The position numbers were made by a program, and so were the translations under genes. From Nymphaea colorata (Eukaryota > Streptophyta > Magnoliopsida > Nymphaeales > Nymphaeaceae), in NCBI RefSeq assembly GCF_008831285.2, contig NW_022204507.1:4422174-4486173 (forward strand): DNA of 64,000 bases, read 5' to 3'. The notes beneath the pieces are model-generated. The model had not been told where the DNA came from. It did no database searches and saw only the letters and a list, made by a program, of their open reading frames with translations. Below, one piece after another: positions 23,190 to 34,899 of this stretch (the stretch's first letter is position 1; each line of letters starts with the position of its first letter).

Positions 23190-25150
23190 GTATATGCAGT
23201 CTCAAATCTAAAATCCAAAACTATCAAGCAGAACTTAAATATTGGATTTCTATTTTTTCTTGGTTGTATATATTTATTTTAGATACAAATCTACTCAAAT
23301 ATAGTATTCGCAATTACCCTCGAGGACAATTTGATCTCGGCATCTTTTGGCCCCTGCCAGGAAGGTTGACTAAACTAGAAGATTATGAATTGGATTAGTT
23401 AACAATTGCTTTTGACAGTGTACTTATTAATAGCGGTCAGAAAACATATTGGATTTGGATTTAAGAGGTGACATCTGATTAGATTTGGATTCATATTTTA
23501 GATAAATATCAGACTGGGTTGGGATCTAGGTTCAGCTCTAAATAAATATCATGTACACAATGTCCGTGCATTTTATATGCCCGTTCTTAACCTCCATATC
23601 TTCATATTAACTTGAAGTTATATAGGTCTTAAGTAGTATCAATGGGTGTCAAAGAGTGCCTGATATGCAAACCAACTTTGCTACATATCTTGTGGTAAGA
23701 GAGAGAGGAGGAGAAACTCGCCGACAACCTCCCTCTTCCTCTGCGACTTTAAAGAATTTCAAGTTGCTTATGATTTCTTCATCAAATTTTTGGTTTTATT
23801 TTCAATTTTTGCAGAACGCATCCATGTTTTAGATATTTTGATTACTTGATTGCATGAATTAATCTTTTTGTAATTTGTTTTATCCAATTTACCATTAGTT
23901 GATATTAATTGAAAAGGTTGTGTGGGTAATAAAAAACTTATCCTAGATACCAAATTTGTGTTTCAATATATTATATGGAATATAGGTTAAAAAAGTTTAG
24001 AGTTTGACTATTATACTCATACAATTAAGTTGATTTTCTTAATACAACTTTATATTAAGATTGTTTCAAATATACTAGTCCTTTATTTGTAACAAGTTTG
24101 TTTTCATCTATACTAAGGTTGCTTACAAAATAGTAGTGTTTATTACCAATAACCTTCGTGTGAAATCATGTCAACTTTCACATAATTAATTCATGTTCAT
24201 TTAATATCATAAATTTACGTCTGTGTTTTTGGTTAAAGCACCTGCGTCCAACTTTGTGACGACAACCCAACGTTGTCATGGGTTGAAGCTTTAAAACCCA
24301 CAACGATCGTGGCAAAATAATGCAACTTTTATGTATATCTCAAACCTGCAACTGGCAACCAACTATACATATACATGTTCAATTTTGTTGAGAAAAAGTG
24401 AGAGATGCGAAGAGAGTAAATGAGATAGATAGATAAGACAGGAAATGGGAGACAACTATATATATATATATATATAAATTAAAAAGGGGTGAACCGCAGA
24501 CACTTCAGATTTCTCCACTAGCAGAAAAATATACTTGAGTGGGGAAAATTGGTCGTGTTTGATTTTAACTTTTCCAGATTCCCAATCAAATGATTAGATT
24601 GGGTGACATTCAAAACCAAGGTTCCCTACTCCCAAACATTAATTTTAGAAAACAAAAATTCCCTACGACGGAAAACGAAAAGGGGTGCTGTTTTTCAACT
24701 GCCCCAATTAATTCAGTTTACCCGGCATGATGCTCCGTTCTCTCCTCTACTTTGGCTCACGATTTTTGGCTCCAGATATCTAAATTCAGCACAAATATTA
24801 ACTCGCAAGTTCGTATTCAGATATCTAAACTTTGGAATAGGTTATCTAAGTTAAGATCTTTGTTATCTAACGAGTCATTTATTTAAAACTGAACCTGAGT
24901 TTGATAAGATGGAGTTTCTTATTTAAATCTGTTGAATTCCGATTTCTTACTCGGATGTAATTGCTATGTCCAATTCTTTAAAAGCATTTTGAATGGATAT
25001 CCAATCCAGACCTGATCCATTAACATCCCCAAGCGCCAATTCTTTATAAGGCCGCCACACCGGATGTACGGTTGGTCGTTAATTGTTTAGTGGATCATGA
25101 ACGTGAATTTTAAGTTTTCTAACGTCCACATTTACGATAGTATTCCATTA
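22524..25150 (+). repeat. Mosaic block d, first copy
   Basis: Direct copy of 55369-57960. Landmarks: CTATCAAGCAGAACTTAAAT (23220/56021), TTGGATTTGGATTTAAGAGG (23450/56248), and ATATCTAAACTTTGGAATAG (24821/57681). It contains a TA microsatellite (23152-23188) and a diffuse GGATTTGGATT-rich repeat (23445-23570) related to 37145-37300. No gene is visible. Confidence 0.88.
22539..22546 (+). promoter_or_regulatory. TATA box-like element
   Basis: TATAAATA, kept in both mosaic copies (second at 55384-55391), about 30-35 bases before a possible leader. The first ATG downstream (22571) opens only six codons. Another ATG (22612) opens MQELVKE..., which is also short and is cut by a stop in the second copy. 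It looks like the promoter of a gene that is gone or whose later exons I cannot recognise. Confidence 0.4.
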
Positions 25151-25579
25151 TTAACCACCATTTATATTAAAATGTACCGGAGGCCCTTTCTTTAGCGGTC
25201 AAGGCTGTGATTTTGATTTTTTAAATTGTTTAGTCATTTAAATTACATCTTAGACATGTGAGGTTCTGATTTTCCCGCATAAATACGTTCTGCAAATTCA
25301 AAATCAGCAATTGCAGGTACTTCACCAATGAACGTGGGAGTCAAGATCAACAGTATTTAAGATCATGCTGAGGCATGAGAGCTGGTTAAAGTTCTTTCTG
25401 GCATTCGCCAAGAAGCGTTAACTTGAGTTAGATATGCCTTAAATGTCCCATCAAGACAATGGAGATGTTGATTAGCAGATCAGAGGACGCACCTTGCTCG
25501 TTTTTGCAGAAGGAAAGAAACTCAGATCTTTGAAGGCGTATCCTTCATGCAAACCTTATCTTCTTTTTTTTTCTCATAC

Positions 25580-25781
25580 ATGAATTGGAATCTCTAGCCT
25601 CCTTCCATTCTCTTCTGCCCCAACAGTTTGATACAGTTGGTCTCTAGCCTTTGCTTGGGACACAACCTTGTACCTAAGAGGCAAAGGAAAAGGGAAGCCA
25701 TGGTTTCTTTCCCCTCTCTCCAAGACCTTGTTCATAAGGTAGCAAGCTTCGTTTAGCAGTTCATGCATCGCATGGAATAAT
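25580..25781 (-). pseudogene. Exon of an unknown gene, best-preserved copy
   Basis: On the minus strand a pyrimidine-rich acceptor (CTACGGTTTCCAG, ending 25782) opens a 202-nt frame: LFHAMHELLNEACYLMNKVL, ERGERNHGFPFPLPLRYKVV, SQAKARDQLYQTVGAEENG, RRLEIPIH. It closes at a consensus donor CAT/GTATGA. The residue make-up (amphipathic, charged, no low complexity) is protein-like. In the copies at about 28225-28345 and 58415-58535 the middle is deleted and rearranged, so only this copy could be translated. I do not recognise the family. It lies about 220 bases downstream, on the same strand, of the frame at 26005-26220 and may be the next exon of the same gene. Confidence 0.45.
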
Positions 25782-26004
25782 CTGGAAACCGTAGCGGTGG
25801 AAGGGGATACTTATAACTTCATATCTTGTAGCTATTTTCTCATTTACATACTTAGTTCCCATTATCAGTCTTAAGATTTAAAATGTTAGGGCCACTCAGC
25901 CAGAAACTTCAGGCTCCTCACTCTCAGGAAGATTGAATAAGCCACTTGACAGATCGATCTCCTTCTTTGCTGTTCAGAATTATAGGGGAGGAATTCTTTG
26001 GAAA

Positions 26005-26220
26005 TTAAAGAAAAAAAAAATTCCTCATAACCATAAAACTTTGCACGGTAGAGGAAGAGAAATCGTGATAAAAGGCACCAAGAGCAAATGATGACAAATT
26101 GACCCTTCTAAAAGTAGAGTGAGAAAGCACAAGATCACCTTCACAGTTGACACTTCTTATATATGCATGTATGTAGCTATCATTTACTGAGTTTGATTTT
26201 ACGTTGTCCTCTCGCAGCAC
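26005..26220 (-). pseudogene. Conserved 70-codon frame of an unknown gene (older copy)
   Basis: Minus-strand frame reading REDNVKSNSVNDSYIHAYIR, SVNCEGDLVLSHSTFRRVNL, SSFALGAFYHDFSSSTVQSF, MVMR. Compared with the copies at 28582 and 58772, seven substitutions fall in the core. Six are synonymous third-position changes (Ser, Cys, Gly, Val, Ser, Gly codons) and one is Ser to Cys near the end. Such a pattern is expected of a frame that was under protein-level selection after duplication. No ATG start is evident (the frame opens at GTG), which fits an internal exon. The family is not recognised. The frame runs into an A/T run at 26010-26018 whose length differs between copies. Confidence 0.45.
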
Positions 26221-26340
26221 AGTTGTTTGGGCATCCCAATGTTACTGCTAGCACCGCCAGTTAATGGCTATCTCACAAAAATATAAGGCAGCGTCTTGTG
26301 CAACATATAGACAGAGGCCGATGTATATTTGTTTTGTGAA

Positions 26341-27767
26341 GTGGTGGGACTTGTAGTAGCCATATCTAATCTGAACCAATTTGTTTAAGCGTGTCCTCTC
26401 GCGGTTCTCCAAACGGTCGATTTTCGGAACTATTTAAGATTATTATTTTTAATAGATACGGATCCGGGAAGAATTTTGCGTCCTTGATAAAAAAAATAAT
26501 TAAGAATCTGAAATCCTGATATTTAACATATGAAAACAAAATCCAAGAGATTTAATGAGATTTATGTTTATAGGAGAATGAAGTCATGAACCCCTAAAGA
26601 AACTAAGAATAATATGGGATCTTAAAAGGTCGTTTGACAATAATGTCAAGAACATTTGTCACAATATTTGATGAATTTGCTTTACTTTTTGAGGTAGATT
26701 TGCGAATCTACGAGTGTTTGTTTCGATTGTCAAACAACCCTTAAAATTTGAATATGTTTGGTGATTCTAAGGTTGCTCTTAAGCATGCGTTTAGATTCAA
26801 GTTTAGGTTCATACATAAATGTAAAAATCGGATTGAGATCAAATTCGAACTGCAAAATTGGATATTTTTATTTGGATTTGACTTTTCTTGTTGGTATTTG
26901 AGTTTCGATTTCAACTGTATACGATTAAGAGTACATGCAATCGCTATTGGTGTTGTGATCTTCTTCATATGGTTCTTTACGGAACTATAGATCGGCAGGC
27001 CGCTTAAATCTGCGGCTGTTTCTTTATGAAATTATTTGCACAATTAAATGTTAAAATATGCAAAAATGACATAATATTTTTAACGATAGTTTTTAAATAT
27101 TTAGTCACTTGCCGATAGTTGGCAGCTTCCTTATTTCAATTTTCTGCACATATGTATATATATTCATATAACATTCATTAATGTATGTGTGAAATATACA
27201 CATAAGTATGCTTATATGAAAGTACACCTGGTAATAAATTTTAAGTTTTGGTTGATTGTTAGTTTGATTGTGTTATAGAAACCATGGTGTCACTATCTCA
27301 CTCTTTCTCTAAACTCGTTGTTGTATCAAACACATGCTTTTCACTCCTTTCTACACTATATTCCAGTGTGTCTTATGCTCCATATAAACTTGGATGAGAT
27401 ATTTATATCATTCAATTTGAGTGTCATGATCACACATTTTATGATACACGAGAATAGCATCCACAATAATTAAACAAGAGACATACATTTTATACGCCTG
27501 CCTATACGACCAGCTATGTAACGTTCCTTGAAGCATCTTTATGTCTTTATTGTCGTATCAAAAAACAAGATGGAAGACAGTTTTCTCTGCGCAATTATTT
27601 AATATAAGAATCTTAGAGGGAAATAAGGAAACTTGAATTCGGGAATTAATGTTAAGTTGCTAACCGAAAGTGATTTGTTTAAGTGAGTGTCTTATAATAC
27701 GATCCATCACCATCGCAAGTCACATAGATGGAGAAGAGGCTTAGTTTTAAATTGAACAAAACGTTAA
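26341..27767. other. No gene seen
   Basis: AT-rich sequence present only in the first mosaic copy. It has short open frames on both strands (26741-26990) built from GGATTT/AATTCGAAC-type low-complexity repeats, which I do not take as genes. Confidence 0.5.
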
Positions 27768-28581
27768 ATAATACTCCATTATTACCCACCATTTATATTA
27801 AAATGTACTGGAGGCCCTTTGTTTAGCGGTCCAGGCTGTGATATTGATTTTTTAAATTATTTAATCGTTTAAATTACATCTTAGACATGTGAAGTTCTGA
27901 TTTTCCCTCATAAATACGTTCTGCAAATTCAAAATCAACAATTGCCGGGACTTCACCAATGAACGTGGGAGTCAAGATCAACGGTAATTAAGATCATGTT
28001 GAGGCATGAGAGCTGGTTAAAGTTCTTTCTGGCATTCGCCAAGAAGCGTTAACTTGAGTTACAAATGCCTTAAGTTTCCCATCAAGACAACGGAGGTGTT
28101 GATTAGCAGATCGGAGGACGAACCTTGCTCGCTTTTGCAGAAGGAAATAAACTCAGATCTTTGAAGGGGTACGTTTCGTGCAAACCTTATCTTCTATCCA
28201 CAAGCTTCTTCTTTTTTTTTTCATACATGAATTGGAATCTCTAGCCTCCCTCCATTCTCTTCTGCCCCAAGCCTTTGCTTGTTAGTCTCAAGCCTTTGCT
28301 TGGGACACAACCTTGTTCATAAGGTAGCAGCCTTCGTTTAGCAGTTCATGCATGTATGGAATAATCTGGAAAGCGTAGCGGTGGAAGTGCATACTTCAGG
28401 TCTCGTAGCTATTTTCTCATTTACATACTTAGTTCCCATTATCAGTCTTTAGATTTAAAATGTTAGGGCCACTCAGCCAGATACTTCAGGTTCCTCACTC
28501 TCAGGAAGATTGAATAAGCCACTTGAGCGATCGATATCCTTCTTTGCAGTTCAGAATTATAGGGGAGGAATTCTTTGAAAA

Positions 28582-28794
28582 TTAAAGAAAAAAAATCCTC
28601 ATAACCATAAAACATTGCACGGTAGAGGAAGAGAAATCGTGATAAAAGGCGCCAAGAGCAAACGATGACAAATTGACCCTTCTAAAAGTAGAGTGAGAAA
28701 GGACAAGATCGCCTTCGCAGTTGACACTTCTTATATATGCATGTATGTAGCTATCATTTACGGAGTTTGATTTTACGTTGTCCTCTCGCAGCAC
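28582..28794 (-). pseudogene. Conserved 70-codon frame of an unknown gene (recent copy 1)
   Basis: Same frame as at 26005-26220, with VQCF instead of VQSF and a shorter A/T run at the end. It is identical to the copy at 58772-58984. Its neighbouring exon is broken in this copy, so it is probably no longer functional. The near-absence of replacement changes relative to 26005-26220 suggests the break is recent or that the older copy was the selected one. Confidence 0.4.
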
Positions 28795-29987
28795 AGTTCT
28801 TTGGGCATCCCAATGTTACTGCTAGCACCGCCAGTTAATGGCTTCTCACAAAAATATAAGGCTTCTTCTTGTGCGACATATAGACAGAGGCCGATGTAAA
28901 TTCATGGAGAACCTTCGTCATCATCGGTCGGAAGGAGGCAACCAGGTAAATTCCCACCAGTCAACTTCTCACCGAACCGCTGTTCTTCTTTTCGTTTGAA
29001 CGAATGGACACCCCTAGCTAGGCCTAGGTTTCATGTACTTTTGGCTTTCAGTAGGCAAACAGGGGGAGAATTTGTCACTCTCCCCACATCTTAATTATGT
29101 GCCAATTAAGCGCAATTGTTGGCCAAATTAAGAAGCAAATTTCAGTAAATTTAACCATACTGTTAATTGTTGGGTAGTCGGTCCTTTTTCTACAATCAAT
29201 AATTAAATCTCAAAGAAGATCATTTCTCTAAGGAGGCGTTTGACATATCCAGAACCAAGGAATTTTTGAAACAAAATGCTCATTTTTTTAAGAAATTGGA
29301 ATTATTAAACAAATTAACCTGGTATTTCGTTTGTTGGAACTAGGAAACTGAAACTTGAAAATTTTGTTTCTGTTACTGTTTGAGAAGGAATTATGATTCT
29401 AGAATTTTTATTATTGAATCAAAATTTTTAACTAGGGGAGGCATTGTCTTTGTGGGTCAAATACAAATGTAGCTTCCTTTAGCTGATGACTTGGGAGAAT
29501 AAGTTCGCGGGCGTGGTGGAGGCAAATTTTTAAATCATTGTTGACTTTATTTTAGCTTACCTCCTCAATCTCTTTCAGCCCAAATGTATCAACCACGAAG
29601 TTTATGAGATTTTTCAGTTGATAAAGGTTGCCAATATATATCCTGCCATATTTTCATGCTTTGTAATCCATGCTCCTTGCTTCTTTGGTAATTAATTTGT
29701 TTAAAAGAGTTTATTGTTCTTAAGCAAAAGGGAAGCATAACAATGTAAATTCTCTTCGCCCAATTCATCGTAATATTTATTTGAGAATGAATGAGTCATT
29801 CACTCCACCTAAGTCTCCTTTTTTAAGTCTCTACATGTATTGATTTCCTAAATTTTGGCATCTGCCGACTACTTACATCCAAGCCACCTTGCAGTTTTGA
29901 ATGGTTATTCATTGATGAGCCGCTCTCTGTGCTTTGACATGCACGAATAGGTATAGATCTACATACACCTCCTTCTGCTTTTCACAG

Positions 29988-30012
29988 AGAGAGAGAGAGA
30001 GAGAGAGAGAGG
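29988..30012. repeat. GA microsatellite
   Basis: A run of GA units, two to four bases longer in the second copy (60176-60203). Confidence 0.9.
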
Positions 30013-30074
30013 GGAGAGTTGGTGGGGGAGGGGAGGGTGTCAAGTACCGGGAGAAAGAGTCCAGGTTTTCCAAG

Positions 30075-30078
<4 letters not shown>

Positions 30079-30138
<60 letters not shown>
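30079..30138. repeat. TA microsatellite
   Basis: About 30 TA units; the corresponding run at 60270-60332 is slightly longer. These account for essentially all differences inside block e. Confidence 0.92.
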
Positions 30139-30141
<3 letters not shown>

Positions 30142-30849
30142 ATGGGCAACCACTGATTTTTTTTCCTGCTTTCGTTGGCCTTGACAAAGTAGTTTCCTGT
30201 TCTTCACTGAAGTATGGCGTTTGTTTGCAAGATCTATGGCATAACTAAGAACCGATAGAAACCACATTCTCCTAAAAAACCCACAAGGAAGCGATAGAAG
30301 CTATGTGGCAATTCCCTTGATAATAAATTCCTAATGATATTATCAAAAAAATACAATACATAAATAGTGGTCTGTTCGGATAGGAGCGCTACTTCCCCAG
30401 CAGCTTTGCATTGGAAACACACTCCTCTTTGGGTCAAGCCAAATTCTTAAGCATGATTGCATATACAAATTCACATACTATGCATTTCGGTAGAATAAAT
30501 AGGACGAGGTGACCTAACCAGTTCAATGTGTAGACCGGCAGAAGGCAGCTTGACAAAAATCATAAATATGAGTAATTTTGGTCAATGTAACCAATTTTAA
30601 ATTGTCCCTTCAATTTAATGATCATCCTGAGGTAGCTCTCTGACAATTGAGATGTACATAATTTGTAGTTGCCTAAATGTTCATAGTTTTCTATACTTTG
30701 TCTTAGATTCTAGCACTTCACTTGTAACGTGAGAATATGTTTTTGATAAAGTTTTATATGCTGCTCCATATATATAATGAGCACACGCCGGTTGTGGATG
30801 CTACTACCAATTTGCATGTTTACTTTAATGCCCCAACATTGTGCATGCA

Positions 30850-31215
30850 TGTGTAGGAGATAACAAATAGGTGTGAGATCACAAGTAACAGATAACAAAT
30901 AGGTATGAGATAATAACAGATATATGAAAGAACAAATAAGTAATATATATTAAATAACAAATACATTTGGGATAATATGTATGAAATAACAAATAGGTAG
31001 GAGATACAAATAGATATGAGATAACAAATAGGTACAAAAGAATGACGGATGTTTGAGATAATAAATAGGTACAAGATACTAAATATGTATGCGATAATGT
31101 ATATGAGATAACAAATAGGTATGAGATAATGATGGATGTATGAAATGACACTAAACATAAGTATGATATAACAAAATATTTATGAGATAATGAGATAACA
31201 CTATGAGTATGACAA
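30850..31215. repeat. Minisatellite, unit about 18 bases
   Basis: Irregular tandem array of a unit close to ATGAGATAACAAATAGGT, with many variants and some 10-14 base spacers. The copy at 61050-61410 has a different arrangement of units, showing turnover since duplication. Open frames across it (ISYLFVISY... on the minus strand) are a product of the repeat. Confidence 0.88.
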
Positions 31216-31426
31216 AAAAACGAAGACATTTTTTTATCACTTAAATGAGTATATTGGTCATAACAATATGCAAAATAATTTTAATGTTTGGGAAGAGTGG
31301 GTCTCAGCTCAATGGGCCAAGCCCCCTTTGCATGACAGGTCCCCGGTGCCTTGTCGTATGTAAGGTGCTTGCACATGGAATACCCACTTTCCCTGAGATT
31401 GCCATAAGCCTGGGCATCGGGGCATT

Positions 31427-31740
31427 GGTCCGGGTACCCAATACGCGGCTCGACTTGAACAAGGCTCAAGCCCAAAAAAAGGCATCGGGCTGAACCAGGT
31501 GGGCTTGACTGAGCCCGATTCCGCCTGATAAAAGAGTTTTAATGTTATTTTTGTTTATTATATGTATATAATTATAGTATTTTATTAAAATTAATTATAT
31601 CTATGTATTATTTTATGATAAAAATATATATTTTAAATTTTAACTGACCTGGGTCTGAGCTCGGGTTTCGGGTGTTGGGCCGGGGCTAAGCCACAGTTAT
31701 GAGTTGAGGCCTGGTCTGAGCCTGACTCCTTATCGGCCGT
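31427..31740. mobile_element. GC-ended insert absent from the second copy
   Basis: The second copy reads directly from CATCGGGGCATTGG to GCCAAGCCAGGTTGATGCCC. Here about 310 bases intervene: GC-rich ends with CGGGTACCC, GGCTCGACTTGAAC and GGGTTTCGGGTGTTGGGC motifs around an AT-rich core. The ends are loosely complementary, like a small non-autonomous DNA transposon. Deletion in the other copy is equally possible, since no clear target duplication was found. Confidence 0.45.
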
Positions 31741-34609
31741 GCCAGGCTGATGCCCAAGCCTAGATTGCCAGTAGACCTTATTAGATCAGTGGCTGTTTAA
31801 ACCTAAAGGCCAATACATATATAACAAAGAATAATCCCCCAATTAGTTTTTGTTCTCAATCTAGGCCATGTTTGTTAGTGAAAGTTTAGTTACATATAAA
31901 CAAAAAAAGAAGAAAAAAGAAACCCATAAGACTTTTCTTCAATATAAAATTACCCCATCATTGACCTGTTGAGAAGTACTTAATTAGCTTATATAGGGAG
32001 CCCAAATCATTAATTATGAGTAGGTGCATTTAACATCCTTAGTGGAGTGCTAACGCAGGTCTCGATCCAAGGGTAAGGGGAAGGAGGGGAGGCTTCAGCC
32101 TCTCAACTGAGGGAATATTATTTTTTCGTATTTGTAGTAGAAAAACACATAGAAAATGTAAATTAAGTTACTCACGTCGACTCAATGGCTAAAAATAAAT
32201 AAAAACCATGTTTGAACACCTAGCCAACCAAGCACTTCTCAACAGATAAATTCTTTTGAAATATCACATATGCCCCATGACCATAAAACTTTTTGCAAAA
32301 AGGTCCAAGTTCGAGTAGTAAATTTCAAGAAAATTATATTATCCATCCTAAATTTTTTTAAAAATTAGGCCAACTAGTTTAAAGGAAGAAATTCATAAAA
32401 TAGTAAAGATAAAATGCAAAAAACAAAAAGAAAAATAACAAGATCTCTTCTCTCTCTTCTTACCCGAAAGGAATCCTCCTCCTCTTCCTACTCTCCTTTT
32501 GTTTCAATTTTTTTTTACATCCCTATGCTTCTTTCTTTTATTTAAACCATTTCTTTTGTAATAATATTTGGATATGTTCACTGGAAAAAAATGGAGAAAT
32601 GAAAAGGTAATAAGAGTTGACTGGTTAGAACAATTTGAGGAAATACTGGGTCCTAGAAGTATATATGAAAAAACCCAAGGTAAGGAAAAGAAAAAATAAG
32701 TTATTACAAACCAAGAAAACTAGGTTTAATGGCATTCAAACATCTTCTTGGCGTGTTCAAAATAGAGAGAGGGGTGGGCTTTAGAGGTAAGCAGTTCGCA
32801 TGTTTGGTGCTTAACATGGGTGTGTTCGTTCTACCATTCGAGGAGATGGGGACTTTTGTTATTTTTAGATCAAAAATCAGATATATATTTTAATTATTCT
32901 TTAGAAAGTGACTTTATTGTTTCAATTCTCGTAGTGAAAAGGATCCTCCTTTCCAAGTAGGAAGGCTATCTGGTTAATTTCAACCCCCTAATATGCAACC
33001 GTCATTAATCACGGCAATTGGCATATTAGAAAGTTTTTCACAAACCATGCAAAGCAAAGAGCTTTTTCTAACATTCATCTAACAAAAGGTTTTTCTAATA
33101 ATCCATATATATTCCTTTTAAACTCTCAATTCTCTTTTCTTAGCCAAGGACAATATATAGGTCTATGGATATACAAGTTCAAAAAAGCTAACGAAAATTG
33201 AATATATAATCAACTAAATTTTTGAAGGAGCTGCATGATTCCTAAGGAGAAGAATTCATATCCATCCATTAGATAATCATGGCAAATGGCATACCTGTTA
33301 TAAGCATAAAGAAAGTTACCAAAACATGTAGATTCAAAAATACAATTTATATCCACTATCATATAGATCACATGTCTTTAGAGTACATGTTCAAAAACAC
33401 AATTTCCTAGTTCATGCAATTGGTGTGGTTACTTTCAAAGTTTGAATGTTGAATTTAGAAATAATATCTATATATAGTCAAGGTCTATTTGCTGAAACAA
33501 GAAGAAGATTTGTTATTGACAAATTAGCTACGAGAAAAGCTGCATAAAAAAAAGATGCATGGGGCAAGAAATAAAACAAAATTATGCCATGCAGTACACA
33601 TAATGATCGACATGCATCTGGCCATCCAATGTTTTTTATGCCAGTGTTTCTGAGCAATCATTTTGGAAACCTAACTGCTAAAGTGTGTGTATAACATATG
33701 TTTATGATACTAAAAAGCGAACAGAAAGTTATGTTCATCAGTCCTGGCACCTGATATTTGTAAGTCAAAAAACATCTGATATATCGCTAATCTTTTAGTC
33801 CAGTGAATTAATGATCTGGTTCACATTGTTGGTTTCGATAGTTTTCACAACCATATTCTATGACCTTTCATGGACGCTTGAAAGGAGTGCATAATAAAAC
33901 TTTGGAGTCTATTAGACTCATGGAAATCACGAATTATATCTATGAGTGCTAACTCCTTTGCCCAAGTGTCTTTGTAGTTGATAATTAACTAGCAACTCCA
34001 TGTTGTTTGAATAAACTTTACTAATCCATGTGATGCATAAAGATTAAAAAATTGTACTTTTGGTCTTTTATCTTCATCCATCTTAACCTCCTCATAAATA
34101 TATTTTGCCACCCATTTACATGAACCCATGTGATTCTTTCCCTTACATGCTTACACACATGTACAAACATATGAGCTTTATGGAGTTACCTTGTCAACTG
34201 TTGGTGCATGAATTGACCATGGTGGGTCCTGTGTGGGCAATCATTGAAATTAACCACCTTTGTGCTATGTCATGACTCACATATTGTTATTCTTTATCAA
34301 TTAAATCATGATATCAATCAACAAAATCATGAAGAAATCATCACACAAAAGGTTACATGGTTTGACATGTCAGCATACATTCAAGGAGAAGAAGAGACAT
34401 CATACAAGGTGAGAACATAAAGGGCTACAGGATAATGAGCATGGAAAGAAATCTCAAAACCAATAAATTAAGAACAGCCACAATGCATTCACTAGGAGAA
34501 CAATAAGCTTCTAGGAATGAAAGACATCATTTCTAAAAATGTGCAACCACCTGATATGCCTTAGTAGGGGGCGAGGAGAAGATGCTGACCTCTTCTCCTA
34601 AAATCACGT

Positions 34610-34870
34610 TATAGTCTCCCCCTTAAGTTGGTGTACAAATGTCAATTTGTCCAAACTTTCTGGCTATGCATTGATGCTTCTCTTTCGCATGACTCTTGGT
34701 GAAAATATTGGTTAGTTGTTTTTCACTTCTGGCATATAAAGTTAGCACGGTTCTATCTTGTATTTTTCCCTCACAATAATGGCAATCGACTTCTATATGT
34801 TTAGGCACTAATGTAACACTGGGTCGGCCTAGTAGCATACCCTTTGGCATTAACCCAAGTATGTGAAAAC
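34610..34870 (-). mobile_element. Copia remnant: RNase H end
   Basis: On the minus strand: KHIEVDCHYCEGKIQD, then RTVLTLYARSEKQLTNIFTK and CIARKFGQIDI. These match the C-terminus of copia RNase H (TKHIEVDCHFVREKI...QLADIFTK). It is followed by a purine-rich stretch (minus strand of 34611-34625) where a polypurine tract would be. The upstream RNase H and RT are missing. It is a truncated, dead fragment. Confidence 0.75.
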
Positions 34871-34899
34871 TTGAATCGAATTTGGTTCTCACACAAGAA

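Larger units (their letters stand above)
25130..26340 (+). repeat. Diverged third copy of the block at 27768-28905
   Basis: Matches 27775-28905 and 57965-59095 with visible divergence and length changes; for example, the stretch around 25610-25735 is partly deleted in the other two. It ends near GCCGATGTA at 26327. This copy has no equivalent in the second mosaic copy, so the first copy carries about 2.6 kb more here (25150-27767). Confidence 0.87.
27768..30341 (+). repeat. Mosaic block e, first copy (near-identical to 57957-60562)
   Basis: Reading both copies in parallel, I see no substitution over about 2.57 kb; only the GA and TA microsatellites differ in length. The identity starts sharply at AATAATACTCCATTATTACC and ends at about 30341, where GTGGTCTG/GTTGTCTG begins ordinary divergence. 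It contains the disrupted unknown-gene frames (28225-28345, 28582-28794) and no other gene. Confidence 0.93.
30342..34335 (+). repeat. Mosaic block f, first copy
   Basis: Direct copy of 60563-63993 with a few percent divergence. It includes a minisatellite, a GC-rich insert at 31427-31740 absent from the other copy, and a roughly 165-base stretch (32850-33015) also missing there. No gene is visible; the frames on both strands are short and unconserved. Confidence 0.9.

Noticed and set aside
23070-23398. Two overlapping frames of 70 codons
   Set aside because: They include a TA microsatellite and are not conserved in frame at the copy near 55890-56200.
29934-30248. Frames on both strands with (YI)n runs, repeated at 60149-60461
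   Set aside because: TA and GA microsatellites read through; present on both strands equally.
30879-31229. 116-codon minus-strand frame and similar frames at 60912-61433 resembling a hydrophobic membrane protein
   Set aside because: They are translations of the ATGAGATAACAAATAGGT minisatellite in several frames at once; no frame is favoured.
31245-31493. 82-codon frames on both strands, repeated at 61449-61739
   Set aside because: Shared open frames on both strands of a GC-richer repeat; no family similarity, and one end lies in the variable insert.
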